From: Herpetosiphon sp042688385
GTDB lineage: Bacteria > Chloroflexota > Chloroflexia > Chloroflexales > Herpetosiphonaceae
NCBI RefSeq assembly: GCF_042688385.1
Contig: NZ_JBHUPY010000013.1
Coordinates: forward strand, 1-64,000
Direction of reading: 5' to 3'
Length of the DNA: 64,000 bases
Every line of letters starts with the position of its first letter. The stretch's first letter is position 1. The translations under genes and the position numbers were made by a program. Shown piece after piece: positions 25,975 through 34,791 of this stretch. Under the pieces are notes generated by a model. It was not told the DNA's origin. It saw only the letters and a program-made list of their open reading frames with translations, and did no database searches.

Positions 25975-26235
25975 TTACGAATCCGTAACTGATTGTTGCG
26001 GTTCGTTCGGGGTTGATGCTGGTTGAGAAAGATAGCGATCAAGCTCAGCGGCAGTTGTATACCAATAGCGATCAAGTTTGATGCCACGGATTTTACCTTT
26101 ATTAAGGTAAACGCGCAAACTGCCTTCGGTTAGCGACTGGGCTGGGTAATATTCACGGGTATAGGCCGCCGCCTGCTGCAAGGAGAGCAGTTGGCTGGCT
26201 GGTGGGTCGTAGGTTAGACCAGAGGGCTGTTCCAT
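25975..26235 (-). CDS. Small helix-turn-helix (excisionase/MerR-like) DNA-binding protein
   Basis: 86 residues. LLSLQQAAAYTREYYPAQSLTEGSLRVYLNKGKIRGIKLDRYWYTTAAELDRYL reads as a winged helix-turn-helix of the excisionase/HTH_17 type, with the recognition segment near residues 38-52. The tail after residue 72 is Pro/Ser-rich. The ATG has AAGGA six nucleotides upstream. Its start codon and that of the divergent NB-ARC gene share the bases CATG (26233-26236), so the two ribosome sites lie within each other's coding sequences. Autoregulation and control of the neighbour are plausible but not shown. Confidence 0.75.
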   Translation of the reverse strand: MEQPSGLTYDPPASQLLSLQQAAAYTREYYPAQSLTEGSLRVYLNKGKIRGIKLDRYWYTTAAELDRYLSQPASTPNEPQQSVTDS

Positions 26236-27829
26236 GCCACATCCTTGGCCAAATAAAATGCTTCGCCAATTACTCCGCGGTGAGATATTATCACAATCGT
26301 TGCAGCAATGGGTCGATAATCATGGTGGTCGTCAGGTGGTTGTGCAAACCTTGCGTGATGGCATGAGCCACGATGTTGATGCACTTGCCTTCTTTGAACA
26401 GCAGGTCAATCGTTATACCACAGAAAGTCAAAAAGCTGCAAATCTTAATATGGCCGATAGCACCTACTATGCCAAACGTGGTCGCTTCTACGAGCAATTA
26501 CGCCATCTCTTAGATCATCTGCCCAGCCTGCGGCCTACCACAATTATCGGCCTGCCGATTCCGCTAACTCCATTGGTTGGCCGCCAAGCTGTGCTGCAAG
26601 AGTTGCTTGAGCTTTGCCGCGATTATCGGCTAGTGACCTTGCATGGCATCGGTGGTATTGGCAAAACTCGCTTGGCAATTGCCTTGGCCAGTTATATCGC
26701 CAATGCTGGCTTTGCCCAAGAAGTGGTCTTTGTTGATTTGCGCAATGAATATACGGTGCACGATAGCTGGCAGGCCTTGCTCAATCGCTGGCTGGGCGAC
26801 CCCAAAGCCGATCTCACCAGCTATATTCAGCAATCCAATCGGCGCACGGTGCTGATTATTGATAATTGCGAACATATTCGCTCGATTGCTGAAATGTTGT
26901 TGCCGCTGTTGAATTTTGGCAATGTTTCAATCATTACCACCACCCAAATTGCCCTGAGTATCAACGGCGAGCGGCGGTTTCCGGTGCCAGCTTTGAGCCT
27001 TGAGGAAGGAATTTTGCTGTTTGAGCAACGTGCTCGCGATTTGAATCGCCAGGTTGAGCGCCGCCAAACCGAGCAAATTGTCCAACGCTTAGCTGGCCAT
27101 CCATTGGCAATCGAAATTGCTGCTTCGCAATTATTATTAGTCTCGGCCAGCGATATTTTGGCCATGACCAATGTAGAGATGCTCGAGATTGAATCGTTGG
27201 CCAATGGCTCAGCGCCGCATCGCACCTTGCGCCAAATGGTCGAATATAGCTTTTCGTTATTGAGTGATGATGTGCAGGCTGCATGCCTACGCTTGGCACT
27301 GTTTGAACATCATTTTAGCCTAGCCCAAGCTACCAAAGCCTTTAAAGTCAATTGGCGGGTGGCGAGCAGCTTGGTCGATGCTTCGTGCTTAGAAGGCAGC
27401 GTCGATAGTCGTGGTGAAACGCGGTTTAGTATGCCGCTGGTCACGCGCTTGTATGCACGCCAAGTTGCGCTTGAACGCGATGTCTATCACCAGCTGATGC
27501 TCGAATTCAGCCAATATTGGGCTAGCGAGATTAAGCAGATATTGCAACAGTGGGAACAAACAATTGAACGCGCTAAAGATCATGGCGAATTGCTTACGCC
27601 AATGAATGATCTTTCGTTGTTGCGGGATAGCTATACAACGATTCGGGGTTGTTTGCAGTGGGCTTCGATTTATGCCCAAGATCAATTACTAGAGCTGATC
27701 GCTGGTTTATGGAAGTTTTGGTTGCACTATGAAAGCCCAGAGGGCAAATTGTGGCTGCGTTCGGCGATGAGTATGATTAACGAGCAACAGCGGGCCGAAT
27801 TGCAGCCGATTCTGCTGCTATTTAGCTGA
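26234..27829 (+). CDS. NB-ARC/AAA-type STAND ATPase, apparently lacking its C-terminal repeats
   Basis: 531 residues, ATG after AGAGGG. Residues 1-100 form an uncharacterised helical N-terminal region. LVGR (114-117) precedes the Walker A motif GIGGIGKTR (138-146), and RTVLIIDNCEH (about 204-214) is Walker B. ITTTQIALSINGERRFPVPAL and GHPLAIEIAA fit the NB-ARC/ALP pattern of LuxR/AfsR-like STAND regulators. These normally continue into a long TPR domain. Here the frame stops right at the region that usually begins the repeats (WLRSAMSM...). The gene runs 8 bp into a convergent receiver gene, so a C-terminal deletion or rearrangement is likely. Confidence 0.82.
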   Translation: MPHPWPNKMLRQLLRGEILSQSLQQWVDNHGGRQVVVQTLRDGMSHDVDALAFFEQQVNRYTTESQKAANLNMADSTYYAKRGRFYEQLRHLLDHLPSLRPTTIIGLPIPLTPLVGRQAVLQELLELCRDYRLVTLHGIGGIGKTRLAIALASYIANAGFAQEVVFVDLRNEYTVHDSWQALLNRWLGDPKADLTSYIQQSNRRTVLIIDNCEHIRSIAEMLLPLLNFGNVSIITTTQIALSINGERRFPVPALSLEEGILLFEQRARDLNRQVERRQTEQIVQRLAGHPLAIEIAASQLLLVSASDILAMTNVEMLEIESLANGSAPHRTLRQMVEYSFSLLSDDVQAACLRLALFEHHFSLAQATKAFKVNWRVASSLVDASCLEGSVDSRGETRFSMPLVTRLYARQVALERDVYHQLMLEFSQYWASEIKQILQQWEQTIERAKDHGELLTPMNDLSLLRDSYTTIRGCLQWASIYAQDQLLELIAGLWKFWLHYESPEGKLWLRSAMSMINEQQRAELQPILLLFS

Positions 27830-28229
27830 AAATGGGCATTGGAATATCGCTCAGCCAGCTTTGCTCCCAAACTGCTTCGCCAGCAAGCAAACGGGCAATT
27901 TGTTGGGGAAAATAGGCTGGCCGAATTGGCTTGCCCAAAAAGCCAAAAAAGCCCAGCGCTTTGGCTCGTTCAACAATGCTCATATCGCTAAATCCTGTCA
28001 AAGCAATGCAGGGAGCAATTGAACGTAGCGAGCCAATCAAATCAAAGCCTGATTGATCTGGCAACTGGACATCGAGCAAAATGAGTGCTGGTTGCAAGGC
28101 CTGAATTGCTTGGGCGGTGGCAATGCGGCCATTGGGGAAGAAATGCAGTTGATGGCCTTGTTGATGCAAGGTGCTGCGAATAATTAACAGCGTATCTGGT
28201 TGGTCTTCGATGACAACAAGCGTAGCGAT
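27822..28229 (-). CDS. Single-domain response regulator with an apparent ATC start codon
   Basis: 135 residues if started at ATC 28229-28227, which lies 5 nt after a perfect AAGGAGG; no ATG, GTG or TTG occurs in frame nearby. From there the receiver fold is complete: acidic pair Glu8/Asp9 (LVVIEDQPD), phosphoacceptor Asp53 (ILLDVQLPD), Thr78 (ALTGFS) and Lys100 (GKP). The conventional TTG at 28169 would remove the acidic pocket and the first helix. There is no output domain, so it acts as a CheY/Spo0F-like relay. Its kinase is not nearby. It overlaps the 3' end of the NB-ARC gene by 8 bp. Confidence 0.7.
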   Translation of the reverse strand: MATLVVIEDQPDTLLIIRSTLHQQGHQLHFFPNGRIATAQAIQALQPALILLDVQLPDQSGFDLIGSLRSIAPCIALTGFSDMSIVERAKALGFFGFLGKPIRPAYFPQQIARLLAGEAVWEQSWLSDIPMPIFS

Positions 28230-28301
28230 ACAAGCCTCCTTGGATTCAGCGGTTGGCTGAATTGTACCGCGAAAGCTGTGCGCTGGGCAATATGCTTAGC
28301 G

Positions 28302-28435
28302 TTCCCTCACCCCAACCCCTCTCCCACGTGGCGGGAGAGGGGCTTTAATAACGTGGTTTTTGCATGATTTGTAGTGAAAATTGGTGCTCCCCCTCACCCG
28401 CGTTTTCGTGGGAGAGAGGGCTGGGGGTGAGGGAA
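28302..28435. repeat. Palindromic GC-rich element, copy E
   Basis: TTCCCTCACCCC to GGGGGTGAGGGAA with GGGGCTTTAA and GCTCCCCCTC inside. It lies between the receiver gene and the end of the ABC exporter operon. Confidence 0.85.
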
Positions 28436-28501
28436 TGTTTGACCACCACGCTATATTAAAAACCTACCTTTGTGAGGCTGGGAGGTGCGGGAACTCAGTC
28501 T

Positions 28502-29377
28502 TTAGCCGCCGCTTGAACGGGCAACCGACTTTTGCAATTGCTTCGAGCTACGCCAAATTAATAATGGAATCAGCACCAGCCAAATCAACACTGAGATAAC
28601 CCACGGCTGTAAAATCACGCCGCCACCTAGTTGACCTTGGAGATCTAATGTCCACGTTGTGGCGCTCCCCTCGCTAATGCTCTGAATCCACATGACGAGG
28701 CTGAAGAACGGGCTAAACGATAAGATCACCACGCCCAAGTTTCGGATAAAACCATTGTTCATAATCGACTGGAACAGCGCTTGATCGTTTGAAAGGATTG
28801 CCAAGACCAAAAGTGCTAGCAATGGCAATCCAACGGTCATGACCAGCGCTAAACCTAAAGTGGCCAACATTGCGCCGCGACTGGTTTTGGCCCACGATGC
28901 ACCCCAAATGCCGACCGTACCATAGCCCAAAACTGTCACAACCTGAATCGCCAAGGCAATCAGCAAATCGCGAATTTCAATCCCGCCAATCAGCAAGGCC
29001 ATTGCGCCAATCGGCAAGGTGGCGAGACTGAGCAGAAACAGAAATAAACATGGCGCAATCAGCTTGCCCAAAATAATCTGGTAGCGGCGCACCGGCGTGA
29101 CCATCAGCACATCGATGGTTTGACGATCGCGTTCACTGCCCAATGATGAAGCGTTCAGCGACGGCGCAAAAAATGTTAGCTGAAATAAGGCGACTACTGC
29201 TGAAGAAACATACAATGATAGCCCAATATCACTGCGATCAGCAAACCCACTGTCGTTGTAGCCTGCATAAATCAGCACACACAAACCACTTAAAATGAAT
29301 AAGTAGATGCTGAGCATGGTAAAGGCCCGATTGCCGCGCAGATACGAGCGAAATTCCTTTTGCAAAATTGCCTTCAT
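28502..29377 (-). CDS. ABC-2 type exporter permease
   Basis: 291 residues with six predicted membrane helices. The N-terminal MKAILQKEFRSYLRGNRAF amphipathic start and the SERDRQTIDVLMVTPVRRYQIILGKL cytoplasmic coupling segment are typical of the ABC-2/NatB-like permeases. It is the last gene of a four-gene unit. Its ATG overlaps the ATPase stop by 4 bp (ATGA). Together with the ATPase it should form a homodimeric exporter. The substrate is unknown. Confidence 0.9.
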   Translation of the reverse strand: MKAILQKEFRSYLRGNRAFTMLSIYLFILSGLCVLIYAGYNDSGFADRSDIGLSLYVSSAVVALFQLTFFAPSLNASSLGSERDRQTIDVLMVTPVRRYQIILGKLIAPCLFLFLLSLATLPIGAMALLIGGIEIRDLLIALAIQVVTVLGYGTVGIWGASWAKTSRGAMLATLGLALVMTVGLPLLALLVLAILSNDQALFQSIMNNGFIRNLGVVILSFSPFFSLVMWIQSISEGSATTWTLDLQGQLGGGVILQPWVISVLIWLVLIPLLIWRSSKQLQKSVARSSGG

Positions 29378-30333
29378 GCCACCACTCCTTGCGTCACATG
29401 CAAAAAGACTTCTTCAAGGTCGGATTGGCGTTCGGCAAAGTGATTGACCCGAAAGCCTTGGCCAATCAGGTTGCTCAAAATGCTGCTGCTCTCGTCGCTT
29501 GTGCCACTAAAATTGATGGCCAATTTGCCACCTGCTTGGTCATCTGCAAGCTCGTTAATTAAATTGACATCGTTGATTGCTGGAATTTGCTTGAGCATGT
29601 GCAAGGCTGCCATTGCCCGCTCAACAACTTGAATTTCAATCAGCTTGTGGGGCCGTAAGTCTTGCATAATTTCGTTAACTGGGCCACTTGCCAAGAGCGT
29701 GCCGCGCTCGATAATGCCAATATGGCTACACATTTCGGCCAGCTCAGACAAAATGTGCGAGCTTACCATAATTGTTTTGCCCATGCGGCTTAATTCGCGT
29801 AGCAATTCGCGAAGCTCAATGCGTGCCCGCGGATCAAGCCCGCTGGCCGGTTCATCGAGGATTAACAAGCTTGGATCGTGGGCCATCGTGCGGGCTAAAC
29901 TCAAGCGTTGTTTCATGCCGCGGCTTAAATTCATCACATAGCTATCGTGTTTTTCGGTCAAATCGACCAATTGCAAAAGTTCCTGAATCAGGCTGGTGCG
30001 GCGCGGCTGTTTGATGCCATACACGTGAGCGAAGAAATCGAGATATTCCCAGACCCGCATGCTATCGTAGACCCCAAAATAATCGGGCATAAAGCCAATT
30101 ACTTTGCGCACTGCATCGGGATCTTGGCGCACCGAAATGCCATTGACCAAGGCTTCGCCAGCGGTTGGTTGGAGCAAGGTGGTCAAAATGCGCATGGTTG
30201 TGGTTTTGCCAGCGCCGTTTGGCCCGATAAAACCATAAACCGCGCCTTTGGGAATGCTCAGATTGACCTGATTGAGCGCGACATGTGTGCCAAAACGCTG
30301 GGTTAAATTGTGAGTTTCAACGATCAATTCCAT
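29374..30333 (-). CDS. ABC transporter ATP-binding protein
   Basis: 319 residues. Walker A GPNGAGKTT (about 38-46), signature LSRGMKQR (about 138; Arg in place of the usual second Gly-flanking residue), Walker B LLILDEPASGLDP (about 157), and a His in SSHILSE. The C-terminal about 100 residues form the accessory domain common in exporter ATPases of the CcmA/NatA group. It overlaps the upstream membrane protein by 1 bp and the permease by 4 bp. It energises the permease encoded at 28502-29377. Confidence 0.93.
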   Translation of the reverse strand: MELIVETHNLTQRFGTHVALNQVNLSIPKGAVYGFIGPNGAGKTTTMRILTTLLQPTAGEALVNGISVRQDPDAVRKVIGFMPDYFGVYDSMRVWEYLDFFAHVYGIKQPRRTSLIQELLQLVDLTEKHDSYVMNLSRGMKQRLSLARTMAHDPSLLILDEPASGLDPRARIELRELLRELSRMGKTIMVSSHILSELAEMCSHIGIIERGTLLASGPVNEIMQDLRPHKLIEIQVVERAMAALHMLKQIPAINDVNLINELADDQAGGKLAINFSGTSDESSSILSNLIGQGFRVNHFAERQSDLEEVFLHVTQGVVA

Positions 30334-32219
30334 CAGCGTTGCTCCAAATCAACATATAAATTGTAGATATTGCTACTTTTTTGGGGTGCAGCTAGGCCAT
30401 CGACCATAATTTCGTGCAAAACCTCGGTATCGAGCACGCTAATATGCGGCGCGGTATAGAGCGAATTTTTGGGCAAGCCATTGTAATTAGTGCGCTCATT
30501 GCCTGCGCTCCAGAGCAATTGCAGCGCTTGATTGAGTTGGTCGTTACTATTGAGCGATGGGCTGCTTTGATTTACGCGATTGAGACTATTATCGATCGTC
30601 ACCGAAGCACCAGGCTCAAGCGTGGGTAGCACAATGCTATCCTCGCCAGCGAAGACAACCGCATACTCGACCGTACGCTCGCTACGGTTGGTAATGGTCG
30701 CGCCTTCCCACGAGTTAGGTTTGGCTATCTTGATCTCAAAATTATAGGGAACCGCGATTGTGCCAATTGCCGCGAGGGTTTGCATATCGCCAATGTTGCT
30801 TTGCCAGTTTGGCAGGAGTGTGCGGTTATCGCTGGTTTGCTCGATCGTGCCTGAGCCATTATCGCCAAAAGTCTGCGTCGATTGATTGCCAGCAGTTAAG
30901 CTCGAATCGATACTGCCGTTCCATGCGCCCCGTCGCCCAGCATTGAAGCCATAATTGACGCTTACTCGACCTTGCTGCGCGCCAAGTTGGCTATCGACAA
31001 CATTGATTGTCGTGACGTTGATATTGCCAGTGCGCAAATCGCCACCAGCTAAATACATAATGCCCACAAAGCCAAACACAATCAAGGGAATCGTAAACCA
31101 AGCCCATTCGCGGCGATCTAAGCGCCGCAAAACGAAGTAGTTAATTGGCCCAATCAGCAAAATGTAGCCAAACAAAATACCCATGAAGGTGAAAATTGAA
31201 GGCAAGTTTTGGTCGCTACCTCTAATTTGCATTGACCATGGCGAGAGCGCCACGTTCCAATCGCGATAGAGTTGCGGTTGCAGAATCACTGGCCACACGC
31301 GGCGATCGTTCACTTCGGCTGGTAAATCGCTTGGGTTAAAGGCGGTGAGCAGCACATGACCCGTGCCAAGCTTGCGACTGAGCAATAACGGCTCGTTATT
31401 CGCGCCAAGGCCTAAAGGTGTTGCCTCGGCATTGGGCGTAAGTTGATTGACCTTCAGTTCGACTTGGGCAAATTGGGGCACTGTCTGTTTATTGAGGCTG
31501 GTCAAAACTGCCGAGCTATTGCTGCGACTGAGGCTGCCAGGTAGGAGAGCTGCTAATTCTTTGGGCAATTCGGCAGCGTTTGGGCCGCCGCTGACGATCA
31601 AGGTGCCGCCAGTTGCAACCCAGCGTTCTAAGGCTGCTGCTTGCTCAGCAGTTGGCTGCACATCTTGTAAGACAATCGCGCCAAAGTTAAACAGCTCACC
31701 ATCGTTGCTTGGCAGTTGCGCCGGATCGAGTAGCATAATCGTGGTAAGTCGGCCCGGAATGGCAGCGCCCGCCAAACTTGAGGCTGGCCCGCCAAACACC
31801 CCAACCAAGACCTCTGCGCTATCGTGAACTCGTATATTGCTACGATTGAGCGCAAGTTGCTTGCCTTGCTGATCGAGCACTTTGATGGTTACGACGCTTT
31901 GGTTGAGATTGGCGCGCATCAACAAACGCACTTGTTTGCGTGCGCCACCAGGCAAATCGACAGTTTGCAGCAAATCTGCTTGGCCAAAGCCAGTTTCAAC
32001 CACCACTTGGGCTTGAATATCAGCCCCAGTATTTTCGATTGTCGTGATAACCGGATACCAACCATTATTGAGCACATGCCCTTGGGCATCGAAGCCAACT
32101 TGATCGATGGTAATACTAATGGGGGTGGCATTTTGGGCATAACTTGAGCTTGGCCAAAGCAGATAAGCGAGGACTAAGCCAAGCCAAATCCACCCACGCC
32201 ATCGGGCTGAATGCGCCAT
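30333..32219 (-). CDS. Exported/membrane protein of an ABC exporter operon
   Basis: 628 residues from the ATG that follows GAAGGAG at 5-nt spacing; the 32237 start would precede that site. A signal peptide (to SYA-QNA, about residue 28) leads into beta-rich extracytoplasmic domains. A glutamine-amidotransferase-like fold region (FGAIVLQDVQPTAEQAAALERWVATGGTLIVSGG, about 180-215) follows. Two membrane helices lie at about 345-400 (FTFMGILFGYILLIGPINYFVLRRLDRREWAWF). A further extracytoplasmic domain forms the C-terminus. The architecture resembles GldG-like or DUF4350-type partners of ABC-2 exporters. Its overlap with the ATPase gene supports a shared complex. Confidence 0.8.
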   Translation of the reverse strand: MAHSARWRGWIWLGLVLAYLLWPSSSYAQNATPISITIDQVGFDAQGHVLNNGWYPVITTIENTGADIQAQVVVETGFGQADLLQTVDLPGGARKQVRLLMRANLNQSVVTIKVLDQQGKQLALNRSNIRVHDSAEVLVGVFGGPASSLAGAAIPGRLTTIMLLDPAQLPSNDGELFNFGAIVLQDVQPTAEQAAALERWVATGGTLIVSGGPNAAELPKELAALLPGSLSRSNSSAVLTSLNKQTVPQFAQVELKVNQLTPNAEATPLGLGANNEPLLLSRKLGTGHVLLTAFNPSDLPAEVNDRRVWPVILQPQLYRDWNVALSPWSMQIRGSDQNLPSIFTFMGILFGYILLIGPINYFVLRRLDRREWAWFTIPLIVFGFVGIMYLAGGDLRTGNINVTTINVVDSQLGAQQGRVSVNYGFNAGRRGAWNGSIDSSLTAGNQSTQTFGDNGSGTIEQTSDNRTLLPNWQSNIGDMQTLAAIGTIAVPYNFEIKIAKPNSWEGATITNRSERTVEYAVVFAGEDSIVLPTLEPGASVTIDNSLNRVNQSSPSLNSNDQLNQALQLLWSAGNERTNYNGLPKNSLYTAPHISVLDTEVLHEIMVDGLAAPQKSSNIYNLYVDLEQR

Positions 32220-32264
32220 GAAAACTCCTTCGCACAACAGATTCTGACTCCCACTGCGTTGATC

Positions 32265-33548
32265 TTAGTTTCCGGTTTCCAATTGCTCAGGGGGCGGCAA
32301 TTTGGATTCGATATGGGTTCGATGATCATCAAACAACACTTGTAGTTCCTCACGTTGGAGCTTGTGATAATGCTGCAATAGCATCAAGGTACTATCAAAA
32401 TCACGATCGCGGGCACGTTGCTCAAATTGGTCGCGATAATCGGAAATGACCGCCAGCACGCTATCGGGTGCTGCTACGCCGCGAAAGGTGAAATTTTCGT
32501 TTTGCCCAGCGGTAAACAGCTCGACATCGCCGTACTTCAAAATCCGTGCCCATAAATTTTCTTGATTGAGCGAAATATTCTGGATTTTGTCCCAGGTTGT
32601 TTCGCGTTTGGTTTCGCGGCCCAACGGTTTGCGCTCAATATCGATAATATTAACTGGCGTAACAATATATTCATCGTTGCGCCAATCGATGACCTCGTAA
32701 ATCAGCCAAGCAATACAAAACAGATCGAGCACAGCCAGAATTAGCAACGAACCACCAGAGCGAATAAAATCGTTGCCGATTAATAGCGACCACGACAAAT
32801 TCAAAATCAAAAACAGCAAAATTGGGTTGGCAGCTTCGACGAATAAAAACAGCCAATGTTTGCGCCAGATAATCGAATTACCGCGCACTTCGGGGCTTGG
32901 TGGAATAATGCCCAAAAGTGTACGGCCAGTTTGTTCTGGTGGAATAAAATCGCTTAATGGCGGCAGGCTTGGTAGAACGCCTTGCTTGAGCACTTTGGCT
33001 CTGACAATTTGCTCAACCCGCCCAACTTGTTCTTCTTCTTTAACTGGCTCAACGAATTCGAGAATCGTATCGCGAACCAATGTAGGATTGACGATCCCAA
33101 GAAAGGCAATGTTGCGCAAACGGCTGGCAGTTTGGACTTCAATTTCGCCATAATCAAAATAGCGGGAAAATACCGATTCGGTGACAGTTTTTACGTCTTC
33201 GATTTCGCGTACATACAGCTCGTTGCGCTGGACGCTAATCAAAAAGCGCGAGTTGTAGGAAATAACGCGCTGGTTGGTTACGACGAGGGCATCGTTGCGC
33301 CAATCGAAATAGCTATAAATCATGGCGAAGAAAAAGATCGTGCCAGCGCCAAACAGCACAGTATTCAAGGTATCGATGCCAACGAGCGAGACTCGCCACA
33401 AGAAAATAATGGTACAAAAAAACCAAAATGTGAACCAAATCGAAAGGTTGCGCGCCAAAACCAGCCAATGGCGATAGGCGATCAGCTTGACACGCTCATC
33501 TGATTGCAGGTTGATATTGAAGCTGATTTGAGGCACGGTGGTTGGCAT
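32265..33548 (-). CDS. Membrane protein with two bacterial PH-like (bPH2/YdbS-type) domains
   Basis: 427 residues. It is built as two repeats: a pair of membrane helices (about 30-75 and 225-275), each followed by a small beta-rich domain with WRNDALVVTNQRVI (about 90) and WRNDEYIVTPVNIIDI (about 290), the motif of bPH2 domains. The first repeat reads VQRNELYVREIEDVKTVTESVFSRYFDYGEIEVQTA; the second reads TTWDKIQNISLNQENLWARILKYGDVELFTA. Residues 390-427 are charged and helical. It is the first gene of the exporter operon, with a 45-bp gap to the next gene. Such proteins affect envelope homeostasis, but no precise role is known. Confidence 0.85.
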   Translation of the reverse strand: MPTTVPQISFNINLQSDERVKLIAYRHWLVLARNLSIWFTFWFFCTIIFLWRVSLVGIDTLNTVLFGAGTIFFFAMIYSYFDWRNDALVVTNQRVISYNSRFLISVQRNELYVREIEDVKTVTESVFSRYFDYGEIEVQTASRLRNIAFLGIVNPTLVRDTILEFVEPVKEEEQVGRVEQIVRAKVLKQGVLPSLPPLSDFIPPEQTGRTLLGIIPPSPEVRGNSIIWRKHWLFLFVEAANPILLFLILNLSWSLLIGNDFIRSGGSLLILAVLDLFCIAWLIYEVIDWRNDEYIVTPVNIIDIERKPLGRETKRETTWDKIQNISLNQENLWARILKYGDVELFTAGQNENFTFRGVAAPDSVLAVISDYRDQFEQRARDRDFDSTLMLLQHYHKLQREELQVLFDDHRTHIESKLPPPEQLETGN

Positions 33549-33789
33549 AGCATCCCATCCTATTCATAGCTGAGTTGGCTGACATTCGTGCCGCCATTGG
33601 CTTGTAGGTATCCAACTGCAACGTGAGCCATCGTTTGCTCAGCCAAATAATTGTGCTGCTGGTTGAATGGCAGCTAGGTTTTGGCTAGCCAGGTGTTGGA
33701 CTCAAGCCTAGTGCTATAGTATTTTGTTTATCAGCCAATCGTCAAGCGCCAATTGCTGCGGCTGCGCTGGACGATTGTAACAATGTTTA

Positions 33790-33823
33790 AACAAAAACGG
33801 CGTGGATGTAACTCCACGCCGTT
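33790..33823 (-). terminator. Terminator of cmk
   Basis: An 11-bp stem (33796-33806 with 33813-33823) starts 12 bp after the cmk stop and is followed on the minus strand by TTTTGTTT. The gap 33549-33789 shows nothing else. Confidence 0.85.
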
Positions 33824-33834
33824 CGTTTTGCCGA

Positions 33835-34524
33835 TTAAGCCTGGGCTTCAACGCCCATGAGATTGACGATTGCTTGAAAGACATCTTCCGGCGAGCGGCC
33901 ATCGGTGGTGATGGTGATTGCATCGGCGGCTAAGAAGGTGTTAGCTGCGTCGATTGCATCGCGACGGGTCAAATCGGCCAAGACTTCGCTATAGCTAATT
34001 GCGCGACCACGAGCATTCAGTTCTTGGGCGCGGCGTTGGGCACGTTCTTCAACCGAGGCATCAAGATAGATTTTTAATTGGGCATCGGGCATAATCACCG
34101 CCCCAATATCGCGGCCAGCCATCACCACATGGCCAGCTTTGCCGATTTGGCGTTGGGTATCGCGCAAGGCTTCGCGCACCGCAGGATGAGCGGCAACTTG
34201 CGAGACATTACGTTCGACATTGGCGGCGCGTAATGGCCAGGTAATGTCGTTGCCATTGGCCAGCACCGTGTATTGGCGGCCATCGGCGACATTTGGCGCG
34301 AGGATTTCAAAATTGCTCGTTTGGGCGAGTTTGGCGAGAGCGGCGGCGTTCGCAAGATCAACGGCTTGTTCAAGGGCCACATAGGTCAATGCCCGATAGA
34401 GCACCCCTGTATCAAAATAGATATAGCCAAAATGGTCGGCTAACAACTTACCGAGCGTACTTTTCCCCGACGCTGCCGGGCCATCAATTGCAATTGTATG
34501 TGGTGTTGTCATAGTCAAAAACAC
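33835..34524 (-). CDS. cmk: Cytidylate kinase
   Basis: 229 residues from a GTG with AAGGA at 6-nt spacing. An ATG 12 bp further (34512) is the alternative, and the ATG at 34659 is far too long. Walker A is GPAASGKST near residue 13-21. YFDTGVLYRALTY (CMP-binding region), AGRDIGAVIMPDA and the LID region ERAQRRAQELNARG follow the Cmk pattern. It phosphorylates CMP and dCMP. It is monocistronic, with an extended -10 promoter about 170 bp upstream and a terminator downstream. The transcript has a leader with possible secondary structure. Confidence 0.93.
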   Translation of the reverse strand: MFLTMTTPHTIAIDGPAASGKSTLGKLLADHFGYIYFDTGVLYRALTYVALEQAVDLANAAALAKLAQTSNFEILAPNVADGRQYTVLANGNDITWPLRAANVERNVSQVAAHPAVREALRDTQRQIGKAGHVVMAGRDIGAVIMPDAQLKIYLDASVEERAQRRAQELNARGRAISYSEVLADLTRRDAIDAANTFLAADAITITTDGRSPEDVFQAIVNLMGVEAQA

Positions 34525-34549
34525 AGATATTCCTTGCTGGATACCTCCG

Positions 34550-34620
34550 AACAGGCAATATTTGAGCGCATGCTGAAAGGTGAAGGGTACACATCGCAAC
34601 CACTCTCCTGTTGAGTACCC
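34550..34620 (-). promoter_or_regulatory. Possible structured leader of cmk
   Basis: On the minus strand GGGTAC (34620-34615) can pair with GTACCC (34590-34585). AACAGG (34612-34607), inside that loop, can pair with CCTGTT (34555-34550) downstream. This is the topology of an H-type pseudoknot ending about 25 nt before the GTG. Six base pairs each; chance is not excluded. Confidence 0.3.
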
Positions 34621-34693
34621 AGCGTATGCAATACCCCACTTGTGGAAGTGAGGAGACAATAAATCATGAAAAGGCTGGAAAAGCCATGGTTCT

Positions 34694-34702
34694 ATTGTAG
34701 CA
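34694..34702 (-). promoter_or_regulatory. Extended -10 promoter of cmk
   Basis: On the minus strand TGC precedes TACAAT (34699-34694), giving a leader of about 160 nt before the GTG at 34524. Confidence 0.45.
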
Positions 34703-34747
34703 TAATGAGCTAAATTTGCAGGGATTATGGCAACGACCCAGACGATC

Positions 34748-34756
34748 TGCTATAAT
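34748..34756 (+). promoter_or_regulatory. Extended -10 promoter of the duplicated-domain lipoprotein gene
   Basis: TGC followed by TATAAT (34751-34756), 36 bp before the ATG at 34792. The -35 is poor. Confidence 0.55.
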
Positions 34757-34791
34757 CGCACGCCGAACCATGATCATAGTTGGAGGTTGCG

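Noticed and set aside
26234..27829. NB-ARC gene considered as an Avs-type antiphage STAND protein
   Set aside because: No effector domain (nuclease, TIR, protease) and no C-terminal sensor repeats; closer to LuxR/AfsR-type regulators.
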